A stretch of DNA of 64,000 bases from Rhodocyclaceae bacterium. GTDB lineage: Bacteria; Pseudomonadota; Gammaproteobacteria; Burkholderiales; Rhodocyclaceae. Under the pieces are notes generated by a model. It was given only the letters and a program-made list of their open reading frames with translations. It was not told where the DNA came from and did no database searches. Positions within the stretch are counted from its first letter, which is position 1. The number at the start of each line of letters is the position of its first letter. This document shows positions 1 to 9,522 of the stretch, one piece after another. Both the position numbers and the translations under genes were made by a program. The stretch is taken from contig JADKDD010000002.1 of the NCBI GenBank assembly GCA_016718525.1, positions 1,178,001-1,242,000 of the forward strand, written 5' to 3'.

Positions 1-97
1 CGTGAGAGTTGCTCAGGTTATTTGTGAGGCTAACGAAAGCTATCCTTACTGCCGTTAAAATACGCTAAAAGCCTTTATTTTCGTTTATCTCTAAGCG

Positions 98-1555
98 TCA
101 GCCTTTTAGTTTGATCATTAAATTAATCAGTTTCATCGGCTGCAACAAAGTGTTACGACTGTATGGTGGCAGCATGAATGAGGTGGCGCTCAAAGGCCCC
201 TGCTGATAGATGGGGCGCAATTTGGAGAAGGTCAGGAAGCCTTCATGGCCATGATAGTGGCCCATGCCGCTACCACCGACGCCGCCAAATGGCATGTCGT
301 GTTGAGCTACATGCAACAGCGCCGTGTTGATTGAGACGCCACCGGACATGATGTGCGTGATGTAGTAGTTCTGCAGATCACGGTCATTGGTAAACGGATA
401 CAACGCCAACGGGCGGTCACGTTTGTTGACGTAAGCCGCCACTTCTTCGCGCGTACGGTAGGTCTTGACCGGCAGCAGCGGCCCAAAGATCTCGCGCTGC
501 ATGATTTCCATATCGTCGGTGACATTGAATACCGCAGTAATCGGAAATTTGCGCTTGCTGGCGTCGGGTGTTTGATTGGGAAACAAATTGACTGCCCTGG
601 CTCCTTTGGCCACCGCGTCATCGAGCGTTGCCTGTAGCCGGCGATAGGAACGTTCGTCGATGATCGACGTGTAATCCTGGCCGTTTATGTCCGGGTAGCG
701 CTCGGCAAGCACGCGTTGCGCCTCTTTGGCGAACGCTTCTTCCTTGCCTTCGGGCAGAAAGACGTAATCAACGTTAGTGCAGATCTGTCCGGCATTGAAG
801 GCTTTCACCCACATGATTCGATCGACGGCGGTTTCGACCGGATAGTCTGGGCCCACAATCGCCGGCGACTTGCCACCAAGCTCCAGCGTCACCGGAGTCA
901 AGTTGCGTGCGCAACTGGCCATGACAGCGCGGCCGGTCAAGCCTGAACCGGTAAAAAACATGTGATCAAACGGCAATGAGGAAAATGCGGGTCCAATGCC
1001 GCCGGAGTCAGCGAAGAACTGAAGCTTTTCAGACGAGAAGTACTTTGGCGTTATCGAGATCAACAACTGGGCGAGGTGATTGGAGTTCTCCGACATCTTG
1101 ATCATGGCGCGATTGCCAGCGGCGAATGCGGCAGCGATCGGGCAAAATGCGAGGTTGAGCGGGAAGTTCCAGGGAACGATGACGCCGATCACTCCCAACG
1201 GTTGCGGAACGACAAGATTCTTTGACGTGGGATAAACCATCATGTCTATCTTGCGTTTCTGCGGTTTCATCCACTTTTTCAGGTGTTTCGCGTTGTCCTT
1301 GATCTCTTCAAGCACCACGAAAAATTCAGCAAACAGTGTTTCGAAGGTCGACCGGTTGCCATAATCCTTGTTGATTGCGGCAATCAGTTCCTCCCGATTG
1401 TCCTTGAGCATCTGGGCAAGTTTGTCGAGGTCTGCTCTACGTTGTTCGTAGCTCGGTTCGGGATTGGCAAGATAGGCTGCGCGCTGTTTATCAAAGCACG
1501 ACTGCAATTCGGCAGGGATTGACAGCACCGGATTTACGGGTTGCGGAGCATTCAT
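98..1555 (-). CDS. calB: Coniferyl-aldehyde-type aldehyde dehydrogenase
   Basis: NAD(P)-dependent aldehyde dehydrogenase of the class-3-like, coniferyl aldehyde branch, oxidising an aldehyde to the acid in the cytoplasm. Seen: PWN at residues 128-130, the FTGSGLTG cofactor loop at 201-208, general base Glu225 in LELGGKSP and catalytic Cys259 in NAGQICTN; about 485 residues, usual for the family. The reading frame is open to 1633, but ATG at 1555 is preferred because a GAGGA ribosome site lies just before it and the extra 26 residues look like non-coding translation. It stands alone; the alkane and alcohol oxidation genes elsewhere in the window make a role in disposing of fatty or aromatic aldehydes possible, but the substrate is inferred. 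Confidence 0.9.
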   Translation of the reverse strand: MNAPQPVNPVLSIPAELQSCFDKQRAAYLANPEPSYEQRRADLDKLAQMLKDNREELIAAINKDYGNRSTFETLFAEFFVVLEEIKDNAKHLKKWMKPQKRKIDMMVYPTSKNLVVPQPLGVIGVIVPWNFPLNLAFCPIAAAFAAGNRAMIKMSENSNHLAQLLISITPKYFSSEKLQFFADSGGIGPAFSSLPFDHMFFTGSGLTGRAVMASCARNLTPVTLELGGKSPAIVGPDYPVETAVDRIMWVKAFNAGQICTNVDYVFLPEGKEEAFAKEAQRVLAERYPDINGQDYTSIIDERSYRRLQATLDDAVAKGARAVNLFPNQTPDASKRKFPITAVFNVTDDMEIMQREIFGPLLPVKTYRTREEVAAYVNKRDRPLALYPFTNDRDLQNYYITHIMSGGVSINTALLHVAQHDMPFGGVGGSGMGHYHGHEGFLTFSKLRPIYQQGPLSATSFMLPPYSRNTLLQPMKLINLMIKLKG

Positions 1556-1787
1556 AGCGGTATCCTCATTTTGTTGTTTGGGAGGCGCCTGAAGACAGCG
1601 CCAATTTTTGGCTGAACAGGAGTGTATACCCATACAGAGCCTTCGTGAATAGCTGAGGAAGGCCGATATAGCCGATAGATTTTTGGTAAGGCCTACACTT
1701 AAAGCACTCGATGAACGATCATGAATGATTATCCTTTACAGACATCTTGCGTCGAAGTGATTGAATTGGACTTCGCGAAACCGCTTG

Positions 1788-1817
1788 TTGGCGTGTAAAG
1801 TTCGGTCACCGTATAGA
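1788..1817 (+). promoter_or_regulatory. Candidate sigma-70 promoter for gmk
   Basis: TTGGCG and TATAGA are separated by 18 bases, a reasonable -35/-10 pair. It ends only 12 bases before the gmk ATG, and no Shine-Dalgarno sequence is visible before that ATG, so the transcript would be nearly leaderless. Prediction from sequence only. Confidence 0.3.
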
Positions 1818-1829
1818 TCATTAACCCTC

Positions 1830-2447
1830 ATGAATCAAGGTACCTTATTTGTCGTGTCCGCACCTTCAGGCGCCGGCAAAACTACGCTGGTCAGTCACCT
1901 TTTGGCGGCGGAAAGTCAAATTAACGCATCGGTGTCCTATACCACCCGTGCGCCGCGTGCAGGTGAAGTCGACGGGGTTGCCTATCACTTTGTGAGTATT
2001 GAATCCTTCAAGAAAATGCAGGCGCATGGCGACTTCCTGGAGTCTGCCGAAGTTCATGGCAACCTTTACGGCACTTCACGAAGTTGGCTGCAAGAGCAAA
2101 TGCGCCTGGGACAGGATGTACTGCTCGAAATTGACTGGCAAGGCGCGCAACAAGTGCGTGCGGTATTCCCGACGGCGGTGACGATTTTCATTATGCCGCC
2201 ATCAATTGGGGAACTGGAGCGTCGCCTGCGGGGCCGTGGCACAGACAGTGAAGCCGTAGTTCAACTGCGCATCAATGGCGCACTGGATGAAATGCGTCAT
2301 GTCAGTGAGTTCGATTTTGTTATAATCAACAATGACTTGGATACGGCGCATGGCGACATGTTGGCTGCCGTGCGAGCTGCACATCTGCGTTTTTCGCATC
2401 AACGTGCGAACAATCCCGAAGTTTTTAGCTGTATTGAACAGGACTGA
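1830..2447 (+). CDS. gmk: Guanylate kinase
   Basis: Phosphorylates GMP to GDP with ATP in the cytoplasm. The P-loop SAPSGAGKTT lies near residues 10-19, followed by the GMP-binding SYTTRAPRAGEVDG segment; 205 residues matches the family. ATG at 1830 is chosen over an in-frame ATG at 1761 because the protein then begins with the usual short lead to the P-loop. It is followed after three bases by rpoZ and then spoT, an order common in betaproteobacteria that links guanine nucleotide supply, RNA polymerase and ppGpp turnover. Confidence 0.97.
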   Translation: MNQGTLFVVSAPSGAGKTTLVSHLLAAESQINASVSYTTRAPRAGEVDGVAYHFVSIESFKKMQAHGDFLESAEVHGNLYGTSRSWLQEQMRLGQDVLLEIDWQGAQQVRAVFPTAVTIFIMPPSIGELERRLRGRGTDSEAVVQLRINGALDEMRHVSEFDFVIINNDLDTAHGDMLAAVRAAHLRFSHQRANNPEVFSCIEQD

Positions 2448-2450
2448 ATC

Positions 2451-2657
2451 ATGGCTCGTGTCACCATTGAAGATTGCATCAAAACAATTCCCAACCGTTT
2501 CAATTTAACCTTGGCAGCCACGATCCGGGCGCGCCAACTAAGTCTGGGCGGCACGCCATTGGTTGATGCAGATGGCGACAAATCCTGTGTCATCGCTCTG
2601 CGCGAAATCGCTTGCGGCAAGGTGAATGCCGACATCCTTTTGCGCGGGCTGACCTAG
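2451..2657 (+). CDS. rpoZ: RNA polymerase omega subunit
   Basis: Small (68-residue) subunit that helps fold the beta-prime subunit and forms part of the ppGpp binding site on RNA polymerase. It begins MARVTIEDC and carries the conserved NRFNLTLAATIRARQL and KSCVIALREIA segments typical of omega. It starts three bases after the gmk stop, so it is certainly co-transcribed; spoT follows 34 bases later. Confidence 0.97.
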   Translation: MARVTIEDCIKTIPNRFNLTLAATIRARQLSLGGTPLVDADGDKSCVIALREIACGKVNADILLRGLT

Positions 2658-2691
2658 TCGCAAAACCTTAAGCATCCAAGGGGCGCGTGCT

Positions 2692-4956
2692 GTGACCGGC
2701 TTAGCGAACACTGCCCCTGCATCGACAAGAAAGACGTCTCCACCGGCCGCGCGCCGGGGCGAGCCCGCATCGAGCCAACGGACGAACAAAAGAAGCAGTG
2801 CGGTTGCTGACGCTACCGCCAAACCAACGTTGGAATTGGCAGAAGCGTTTGACCAATTCAAGGCAAGTCTTGCCACCTACCTAAAGCCAGCAGACATACA
2901 GCGCGTCGAGGCAGCCTATCGATTTGCTGATACCGCGCATGAAGGACAGGCGCGCGTATCTGGCGAGGCCTACATTTCCCATCCGCTGGCTGTTGCCACC
3001 ACGCTGGCTGGCTGGCATCTTGATCCGCAGGCACTGATCGCTGCGCTACTCCATGACGTCATGGAAGACACTGCCATTACGAAAGAGCAGATCGCCGAGA
3101 ATTTTGGCAAGGTTGCCGCGGAACTCGTCGATGGTGTGTCGAAGATTGACCGGATTGAAAATCAATCGTTTGAGGAAGCCCAGGCCGAAAATTTCCGCAA
3201 GATGTTGCTGGCGATGACCCGTGATGTGCGGGTGATATTGATCAAATTGGCGGATCGCCTGCACAACATGCAGACGCTTGATGTGATGCGTCCCGACAAG
3301 CGGCGGCGGATCGCAAATGAAACTTTCGACATTTACGCGCCGATTGCGAATCGCCTAGGACTCAACAGTTTGTATCGAGAGTTGGAAGAGTTGTCTTTTC
3401 GCCATGCATTTCCGATGCGTTACCGGGTGTTGGCGAAGGCAGTCAAACAGGCGCGCGGAAACAAACGAGAAGTCGTCGGCAAGATTTTGGAGAGTATTCG
3501 TGCAGCCTTGCTGAAGGCCGAGATAGAAGCCGAAGTCATGGGACGCGAAAAACATGTATTCGGAATCTACTGCAAGATGCGCGAGAAGCACCTCACCTTT
3601 TCGCAGGTATTGGATATTTATGGTTTCCGGGTGGTGGTCAGCGACAAGACATCTTGTTACCAGGTGTTGGGCGCCTTACACGGTTTGTATCAGCCGGTCC
3701 CAGGGAAATTCAAGGACTACATTGCCATTCCCAAAGTGAATGGTTACCAGTCATTGCACACGATGTTAATCGGACCATTCGGAACGCCAATCGAGGTACA
3801 GATTCGCACTGCGGGGATGAACCATGTCGCCGAATCCGGAGTTGCTTCGCACTGGATGTACAAGGATGAGCAGACACTAACGCAGCTGCAGAAAAGCACA
3901 CACCAGTGGTTGCAGTCCTTGATTGAACTGCAGGCATCGTCAACCGATAACACGGAGTTCCTTGAACACGTCAAATTTGATCTGTTCCCGGACGAGGTTT
4001 ACGCGTTCACACCACAGGGCAAAATCCTTACCTTGCCGCGTGGCTCCACCGCCGTCGACTTTGCTTACGCTGTACACACGGATATTGGTAATCGTTGTAT
4101 CTCCTGCCAGATCAATTCTGAAAGCGTTCCGCTACGTACCGAATTGCGCAACGGGGATCGCGTTGAGATCACCACTGCGTCACACGCACATCCAAATCCG
4201 AACTGGCTGACCTACGTTCGTACCGGGAAGGCGCGAGCGCAGATCCGGCACTTCATGAAATCTCGACAGGACGACGAATCCAGTACTTTGGGTGAGCGCC
4301 TACTTACCCGTGCGATAGCTGATCTTGGACATCTGCCTAAAGATATTGATCCGGTGGCGTGGGCCCGGTTTCTCCATGATACGGGCTTGCGTGGTCGTCA
4401 GGAGGTGTATGCCGAAATCGGGCTTGGGTTGCGTCTGGCGCCTGTTGTGGCCAGACGATTATTGGCGAGAGATGGGAATTTGCAACAGGATGCCAAAGCG
4501 GGGGGGTCAGTCAGCATCCGGGGTAACGAAGGTGTCGCGATCAAGATCGCCACCTGTTGCCGTCCTATACCGGGCGATCCAATCATCGGACTTATTCGCA
4601 AAGGTCAGGGATTAATCGTGCACGCGCACAACTGTGCGACCATTGGAAAATTGCACGGCTCGAAAACCGAGTGGGTCGACGTGAACTGGGATCCGGCCGT
4701 CAGCGGTCAATATGAGACGTATATCCACGTCGTAACCAAAGAGGCGCGAGGCGTGTTAGCTAAATTGGCGGCCAAGATTTCCGAGTCCGAGTCTAATATC
4801 GTCAACGTCAGCATGAATGTTGATGGTGATGCCATGACTTCCCTGTATTTCACCTTGCACGTTACCGGCCGCATGCATTTAGCGCGTATCCTGCGAGCCT
4901 TGCGCAGTTTGCCCGACGTCGTGCGGCTGCACCGGCAATTCGAAACCAGACGCTAG
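2692..4956 (+). CDS. spoT: Bifunctional (p)ppGpp synthetase/hydrolase, SpoT type
   Basis: Makes and degrades the alarmone ppGpp. Domain order seen: a basic, low-complexity N-terminal 40-50 residues; HD hydrolase domain with HDVMEDT at 121-127 and KLADRLHNMQT intact, so hydrolysis should work; synthetase domain ending in the EVQIRT motif, also intact; TGS domain around DEVYAFTPQGK; and a C-terminal ACT domain. At 754 residues it is full length for a long Rel/Spo protein. The GTG start at 2692 gives a longer N-terminus than most relatives, so the true start may lie downstream. Third gene of the gmk-rpoZ-spoT unit. Confidence 0.95.
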   Translation: MTGLANTAPASTRKTSPPAARRGEPASSQRTNKRSSAVADATAKPTLELAEAFDQFKASLATYLKPADIQRVEAAYRFADTAHEGQARVSGEAYISHPLAVATTLAGWHLDPQALIAALLHDVMEDTAITKEQIAENFGKVAAELVDGVSKIDRIENQSFEEAQAENFRKMLLAMTRDVRVILIKLADRLHNMQTLDVMRPDKRRRIANETFDIYAPIANRLGLNSLYRELEELSFRHAFPMRYRVLAKAVKQARGNKREVVGKILESIRAALLKAEIEAEVMGREKHVFGIYCKMREKHLTFSQVLDIYGFRVVVSDKTSCYQVLGALHGLYQPVPGKFKDYIAIPKVNGYQSLHTMLIGPFGTPIEVQIRTAGMNHVAESGVASHWMYKDEQTLTQLQKSTHQWLQSLIELQASSTDNTEFLEHVKFDLFPDEVYAFTPQGKILTLPRGSTAVDFAYAVHTDIGNRCISCQINSESVPLRTELRNGDRVEITTASHAHPNPNWLTYVRTGKARAQIRHFMKSRQDDESSTLGERLLTRAIADLGHLPKDIDPVAWARFLHDTGLRGRQEVYAEIGLGLRLAPVVARRLLARDGNLQQDAKAGGSVSIRGNEGVAIKIATCCRPIPGDPIIGLIRKGQGLIVHAHNCATIGKLHGSKTEWVDVNWDPAVSGQYETYIHVVTKEARGVLAKLAAKISESESNIVNVSMNVDGDAMTSLYFTLHVTGRMHLARILRALRSLPDVVRLHRQFETRR

Positions 4957-4981
4957 AATTCAAATTTTGAGGACGAACTTG

Positions 4982-5170
4982 ATGGCACGATACGAATCTG
5001 AGCACACTAAATTCATGCGCGAATGGCTAGAGAAGAATCCGGCCGAACTGGAACAAAAACGCGAAGGACGGGCTTTGTGGTGGGACAAAAAGCCGCGTGA
5101 TCTGGATACTCAAAAACGCGAGGTTATGGCGACGGTCGCACCGAAGGCTTATTACTATGACGCTAACTAG
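4982..5170 (+). CDS. DUF3460 family small protein
   Basis: A 62-residue protein of unknown function with the betaproteobacterial DUF3460 pattern: YESEHTKFMREWL, a GRALWWDK centre and a Tyr-rich end. It starts 25 bases after spoT and is probably the last gene of that unit. ATG 4982 is favoured over 4967 because the family begins MARYESE. Its TAG overlaps the opposing TAG of the RND pump in a shared CTAG, so the two genes converge with no space for a terminator between them. Confidence 0.85.
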   Translation: MARYESEHTKFMREWLEKNPAELEQKREGRALWWDKKPRDLDTQKREVMATVAPKAYYYDAN

Positions 5171-8100
5171 ATCTGGGTGGTTTCTTGATGAACCAGGCCG
5201 CGTTGCTCGGGAGACGGCGTAGTATCAGCACCAACCGGCAAGCGCGGTGGTATGCGAAATAATCGCCGTAGCGCTTGCTGCAAATCGTCAATGTAGGTGA
5301 ACACTGCGGGGACTACCAGCAGACTGAGCAAGGTCGACGTAATTAGGCCACCAATAACGGCAATCGCCATTGGCGCACGGAAACTTGGATCGGCGCCGTA
5401 TCCCAAGGCCAGCGGCAACATCCCCGCACCCATTGCCAGCGTGGTCATGATGATTGGTCGACTGCGTTTGTGGCATGCATCTATTAAAGCTGCCTCACGC
5501 GCCATGCCTTCACGGCGGGCAATGATTGCGTAGTCGACCAGCAAGATGGAGTTCTTGGTCACCACACCCATCAACATGACCAAGCCTATCATCGACGGCA
5601 TGGACAGCGAGCTGCCAGTGATCAACAAACCAACGAAAGCGCCGCCGATGGACAAAGGCAGCGCGGTCAAAATTGTTACCGGTTGCATGAAGTCCTTGAA
5701 TAGCAGCACCAAGACACCATAAATACAGAGGACGCCGACAGCCATTGCGACCCCAAAACTGGCGAACAGGTTTTGCATTTCCTGCGCATCGCCCAGTTCG
5801 ACGCGTTTCACCGACGGCGGCAGGCTTTTTAGCGCAGGCAGTTGGATCGCCTCGGCGTGCAAATCGCCAAGTGCGCGCGAACCCAGTTCCACATCCAATG
5901 TCACATTACGACTTCGATCAAGGCGGTTAATTTGTGCCGGCCCGGATTCAATGCTTAGTTTTGCCACGCTGCCGAGCATTACGGGGCCATTTTTCCCGGG
6001 CACCGTCAAGCGCGCCATGGCATCGAGGTCGGCGCGCACCGCGTCGGGTAGCTTGACACGGATAGGCACCTGACGTTCGGCAAGGTTTAACTTGGGCAGC
6101 GAAACGTCGTAATCGCCTGCCGTGGCGACCCTTATAGTCTCGCCAATGCTGGCAGTAGTGACACCGAGATCGGCGGCCAACGCGCTGTCCGGCTCGACAA
6201 TGATTTCAGGGCGAACCAGACTTGCGCTCGAAGTCACCGCGCCAACGCCTTTGAGGGTACGCAATTGGCGTTCCGCAGCGCCAGCCGCTTCACGCAACGC
6301 GAGCGGATCTTCGCTGCTCAGTACCAACTGCATCTTGACGCCGGAATCCGGGGGTCCGACTTGAAATCGTGCGCCGGGGATTTCTGCCAGCTTGACTCGT
6401 AACAGATTTTCAATGTCCGACAGTGATTCATGGCGGTCATTGCGGTGCGTCAGGCTGAGCGTCAGCAAGGCACGACGGGTCTCGGCTGTCGCCCCCGGCG
6501 CAAAGACATCACCGCTCGAGCCGCCACCAACGGAGCTAAATACGGCGACGACGTTGGGTACGCTCATCGCTGCCAGTCGTGCTTGCTCGGCGACATCAAG
6601 CGTTTGCTGCAAGGTACTGCCCGGCGCCAGCTCAAGATTAATCTGCGTTTGTCCGCGATCGGTAGTCGGCACAAAGCCGGTCGGCAATAGCCCAACCAAA
6701 CTCATCGACGCGGCAAAAAAAACAACTGCCGACACAATCGTGGTGAAACGATGATGCAAGCACCATTGCATTACAGACAAGTACCTCGTCATGGACGGCG
6801 AGTCGGCATGCCCGGATGACTTAGGTGGTTTGAGCATATACGCCGCCATCATCGGTGTCAGCAGACGCGCCACCATCAGTGAAGCGAGAATTGCGAGTAC
6901 GGCGGTCCAACCGAACTGTTTGAAGAACTTACCCGGAATTCCGCCCATGAAAGCAGTTGGCAGAAATACCGCAACCAGCGCGAAGGTTGTCGCTATCACC
7001 GCCATGCCGATTTCATCGGCGGCCTCCAGTGCGGCGTCAATCGGGCTTTTGCCCATGCGCAAATGTCGCGCGATATTTTCGATCTCGACAATCGCATCAT
7101 CGACCAGAATGCCGACGACCAGCGCCAGCGAAACCAAGGTCACGGTGTTCAAGGTGAAGCCGAAATAGTGCATGCCGAGAAATGCAGGGATCACCGATAG
7201 CGGCAGGGCGGCCGCCGAAACCACCGTTGCCCGCCAGTCCCGCAAGAACCACCAAACCACCAACACTGCCAACAGCGCACCCTCGTACAGCATGAACATC
7301 GAGCTGTCGAAGTTCTCCGCAACCGGTGTTGCGTTGTCGATCACTTCGGCGAGCACCACATTCGGGTGCGCCTGATGTAGTTCCGCTATAGCCTGCCGGA
7401 CGCCGGCAGCGACATCAAGTTCGCTTGCGCCGCGCGTACGCAGCACGTCAACTGCCACCACTGCCTTCCCGTTGTTCAATGCAACACTGGTCGGCTCGCT
7501 GATCGTGTCGGTAATTGTGGCGATTTGGTCGAGACGAACACGCCGGCCATCCGGCAGTGGCAAGTCAATCAGTGCCAGTTCTGCCGCCGAGCGCACGGTG
7601 GCGATGGTTCTGACACTTTGCTGCGTACCGCTTACGTCTCCCCGACCACCGGGAGACTCTTGTTGCACCAGCTTCAGACGGCGCGACACATCAAGCGCAG
7701 AGAGCCGCAGCGCTGCCATCTTCGCCGTATCGAGCTCGACGCGAACCTCACGCGTAACACCACCCAGGCGATGCACGCCGCCCACACCCGGCACGGCCAA
7801 CAAGCGCTTGGCTACCGTGTTGTCGACAAACCATGACAAATCGGTTTGATCGAGTCGCTCCGACGCGGCGGACAAGGTGAGCACCGGGCGCCCGTTGGTG
7901 CTCGACTTGGTGATGCTCGGGTCGCGCATTTCGCCGGGCAAGTCGGCGCGCACCCTCGCAACCGCGTTGCGCACATCGTCCATCGCTTCGGCCGAATTCT
8001 TCCCCAGTTCGAACCAGATGCTGATTGAAACTGTGCCATCGCGTACATCAGTCACAATGTGCCTGACACTTGGCAAGGAGGCCACAGCATCTTCGATCTT

Positions 8101-8295
8101 GCGCGCCACCTCGGTTTCCATTTGCGCCGGCGCAGTACCTTCCAGTGAGGCGCTGATGGTCACGGTGGGCAAATCAATATCCGGAAAGTCCTGCACGGCC
8201 ATTGACTTGAACGCCAGCAAACCGGCGATCGAGAGCAAGATGAACAACATGATCGCCGGAATCGGCGAGCGAATCGAGTAGGCGGAAAAATTCAT
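5167..8295 (-). CDS. RND multidrug/solvent efflux pump, inner-membrane subunit
   Basis: Proton-driven resistance-nodulation-division transporter (AcrB/MexB superfamily, 1042 residues, full length). Visible: N-terminal membrane helix after NFSAYSIRSPIPA, two large periplasmic loops, the proton-relay motif LVDDAIVEIENI in the fourth helix and GVVTKNSILLVDY in the tenth, including the conserved lysine. Sequence style (single adaptor gene, no outer-membrane factor here) suggests a pump borrowing a TolC-like channel encoded elsewhere. It follows the adaptor gene by 13 bases. Substrate cannot be told from sequence. Confidence 0.95.
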   Translation of the reverse strand: MNFSAYSIRSPIPAIMLFILLSIAGLLAFKSMAVQDFPDIDLPTVTISASLEGTAPAQMETEVARKIEDAVASLPSVRHIVTDVRDGTVSISIWFELGKNSAEAMDDVRNAVARVRADLPGEMRDPSITKSSTNGRPVLTLSAASERLDQTDLSWFVDNTVAKRLLAVPGVGGVHRLGGVTREVRVELDTAKMAALRLSALDVSRRLKLVQQESPGGRGDVSGTQQSVRTIATVRSAAELALIDLPLPDGRRVRLDQIATITDTISEPTSVALNNGKAVVAVDVLRTRGASELDVAAGVRQAIAELHQAHPNVVLAEVIDNATPVAENFDSSMFMLYEGALLAVLVVWWFLRDWRATVVSAAALPLSVIPAFLGMHYFGFTLNTVTLVSLALVVGILVDDAIVEIENIARHLRMGKSPIDAALEAADEIGMAVIATTFALVAVFLPTAFMGGIPGKFFKQFGWTAVLAILASLMVARLLTPMMAAYMLKPPKSSGHADSPSMTRYLSVMQWCLHHRFTTIVSAVVFFAASMSLVGLLPTGFVPTTDRGQTQINLELAPGSTLQQTLDVAEQARLAAMSVPNVVAVFSSVGGGSSGDVFAPGATAETRRALLTLSLTHRNDRHESLSDIENLLRVKLAEIPGARFQVGPPDSGVKMQLVLSSEDPLALREAAGAAERQLRTLKGVGAVTSSASLVRPEIIVEPDSALAADLGVTTASIGETIRVATAGDYDVSLPKLNLAERQVPIRVKLPDAVRADLDAMARLTVPGKNGPVMLGSVAKLSIESGPAQINRLDRSRNVTLDVELGSRALGDLHAEAIQLPALKSLPPSVKRVELGDAQEMQNLFASFGVAMAVGVLCIYGVLVLLFKDFMQPVTILTALPLSIGGAFVGLLITGSSLSMPSMIGLVMLMGVVTKNSILLVDYAIIARREGMAREAALIDACHKRSRPIIMTTLAMGAGMLPLALGYGADPSFRAPMAIAVIGGLITSTLLSLLVVPAVFTYIDDLQQALRRLFRIPPRLPVGADTTPSPEQRGLVHQETTQI

Positions 8296-8308
8296 TGTGC
8301 CGCCAATC

Positions 8309-9412
8309 TCACAGCGCCGGTTTAGTCGCAGGTGCTGTAGGTGTGCTAACCACTTTTACGGTGTCACCGTCATTGAGGAAGCCTGCTCCGCTGACAACGA
8401 TAGTTGCCTCTGCGCCAAGCCCGGCGACCACTTCAATCTTGCCTTCGCTGCGGCGACCAATGGTGACCTTGATCTGACTGACTTTGTTGTCAGTACCGAG
8501 GCGAAATACATAATTGAACCCGTCACGTACGACCACCGCTTGAGGTGACACCAGCAGCGCAGTGGCACTCCCGACATCGAATTCACCACTGACAAACATC
8601 CCGGCTTTCAACCCCGGATGGACCGGCAAATCAACAAACACCAGGCCAGTGCGGGTCAGCGCGTCGACAGTCGGCGCAACAACGCGAACCTTGCCAATAA
8701 CCGGGTTACCCGCAGGCGTCTGCACAGTCGTCAGCGCGCCTGCCTTGACGCGCGCCATCTCGGCCGCAGTCAGCTCCGCACGCCATTCAAGGCGGCCCTG
8801 GCGAATCAGGCGGAAGAGTTCCATTCCCGCAGGAACCACTGCGCCGACGGTGGCTGTCCGTGCCGAGATCACACCCGAGTCGGGCGCTAGCACACGGGTC
8901 TGCGCCAGGCGAAGCTTCTGCACGCGTTCGGCCGCGCGGTAAGCCTCAACGCGGGCTTTGGCAGTCTGCTCGGCGGTAAGATATTGATTGATCAATTGTG
9001 CCGTTATTGCGCCGGACGCGCGCAGTCCGCGGGCCCGATCTCCGTTGGCGGCGGCATTCGCCGCCTCGGCCTCTGCCTCAGTCAACTGTGCCTGGGTTTG
9101 TGCCAGTTCAGCTGTAATCATTTCCGATGAAAATTCCGCCAACACCTGGCCGCGCTTCACCACATCACCGACATTGACATTGACCCGCAGTAAACGCAGA
9201 CCATTGACCTCTGTCCCAATGATGGCTTCCTGCCATGCGACGAGATTGCCGCGCGCATTGAGACGCAACGGCAAATCCGCCGTGCGAGGTTTCTCGACGG
9301 TGACCGTCAGGCTGGGTTTGGCAACGGGTGGCGCACTCACGGCGCTGCTGACCGCCAAAGGGACCGCTATGACAAGAAGTGCAAACAAGGACTTGAGGGA
9401 AGTTATTTTCAT
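8309..9412 (-). CDS. RND efflux periplasmic adaptor (membrane fusion protein)
   Basis: A 367-residue HlyD/AcrA-type adaptor that couples the pump to an outer-membrane channel. It has a signal peptide (hydrophobic LFALLVIAVPLAVSS ending in an SAVSA-type site; no lipobox cysteine seen), a lipoyl-like half containing GTEVNGLRLLRVNV and a matching VLAPDSGVISARTATVG half, with an alpha-helical hairpin rich in Ala, Glu and Gln between them. First gene of the two-gene operon; its start lies 110 bases from the divergent oxyR start. Confidence 0.93.
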   Translation of the reverse strand: MKITSLKSLFALLVIAVPLAVSSAVSAPPVAKPSLTVTVEKPRTADLPLRLNARGNLVAWQEAIIGTEVNGLRLLRVNVNVGDVVKRGQVLAEFSSEMITAELAQTQAQLTEAEAEAANAAANGDRARGLRASGAITAQLINQYLTAEQTAKARVEAYRAAERVQKLRLAQTRVLAPDSGVISARTATVGAVVPAGMELFRLIRQGRLEWRAELTAAEMARVKAGALTTVQTPAGNPVIGKVRVVAPTVDALTRTGLVFVDLPVHPGLKAGMFVSGEFDVGSATALLVSPQAVVVRDGFNYVFRLGTDNKVSQIKVTIGRRSEGKIEVVAGLGAEATIVVSGAGFLNDGDTVKVVSTPTAPATKPAL

Positions 9413-9522
9413 TGCTTCAAGGAGATCAGGAACCGGATCAGCCCGCTTGCGGGCAACGACCCGGCATTTTCGCAGTAATCATGAACCTGCGCCTGTGCAT
9501 CAGTTGCGTGGATAATCCCCTC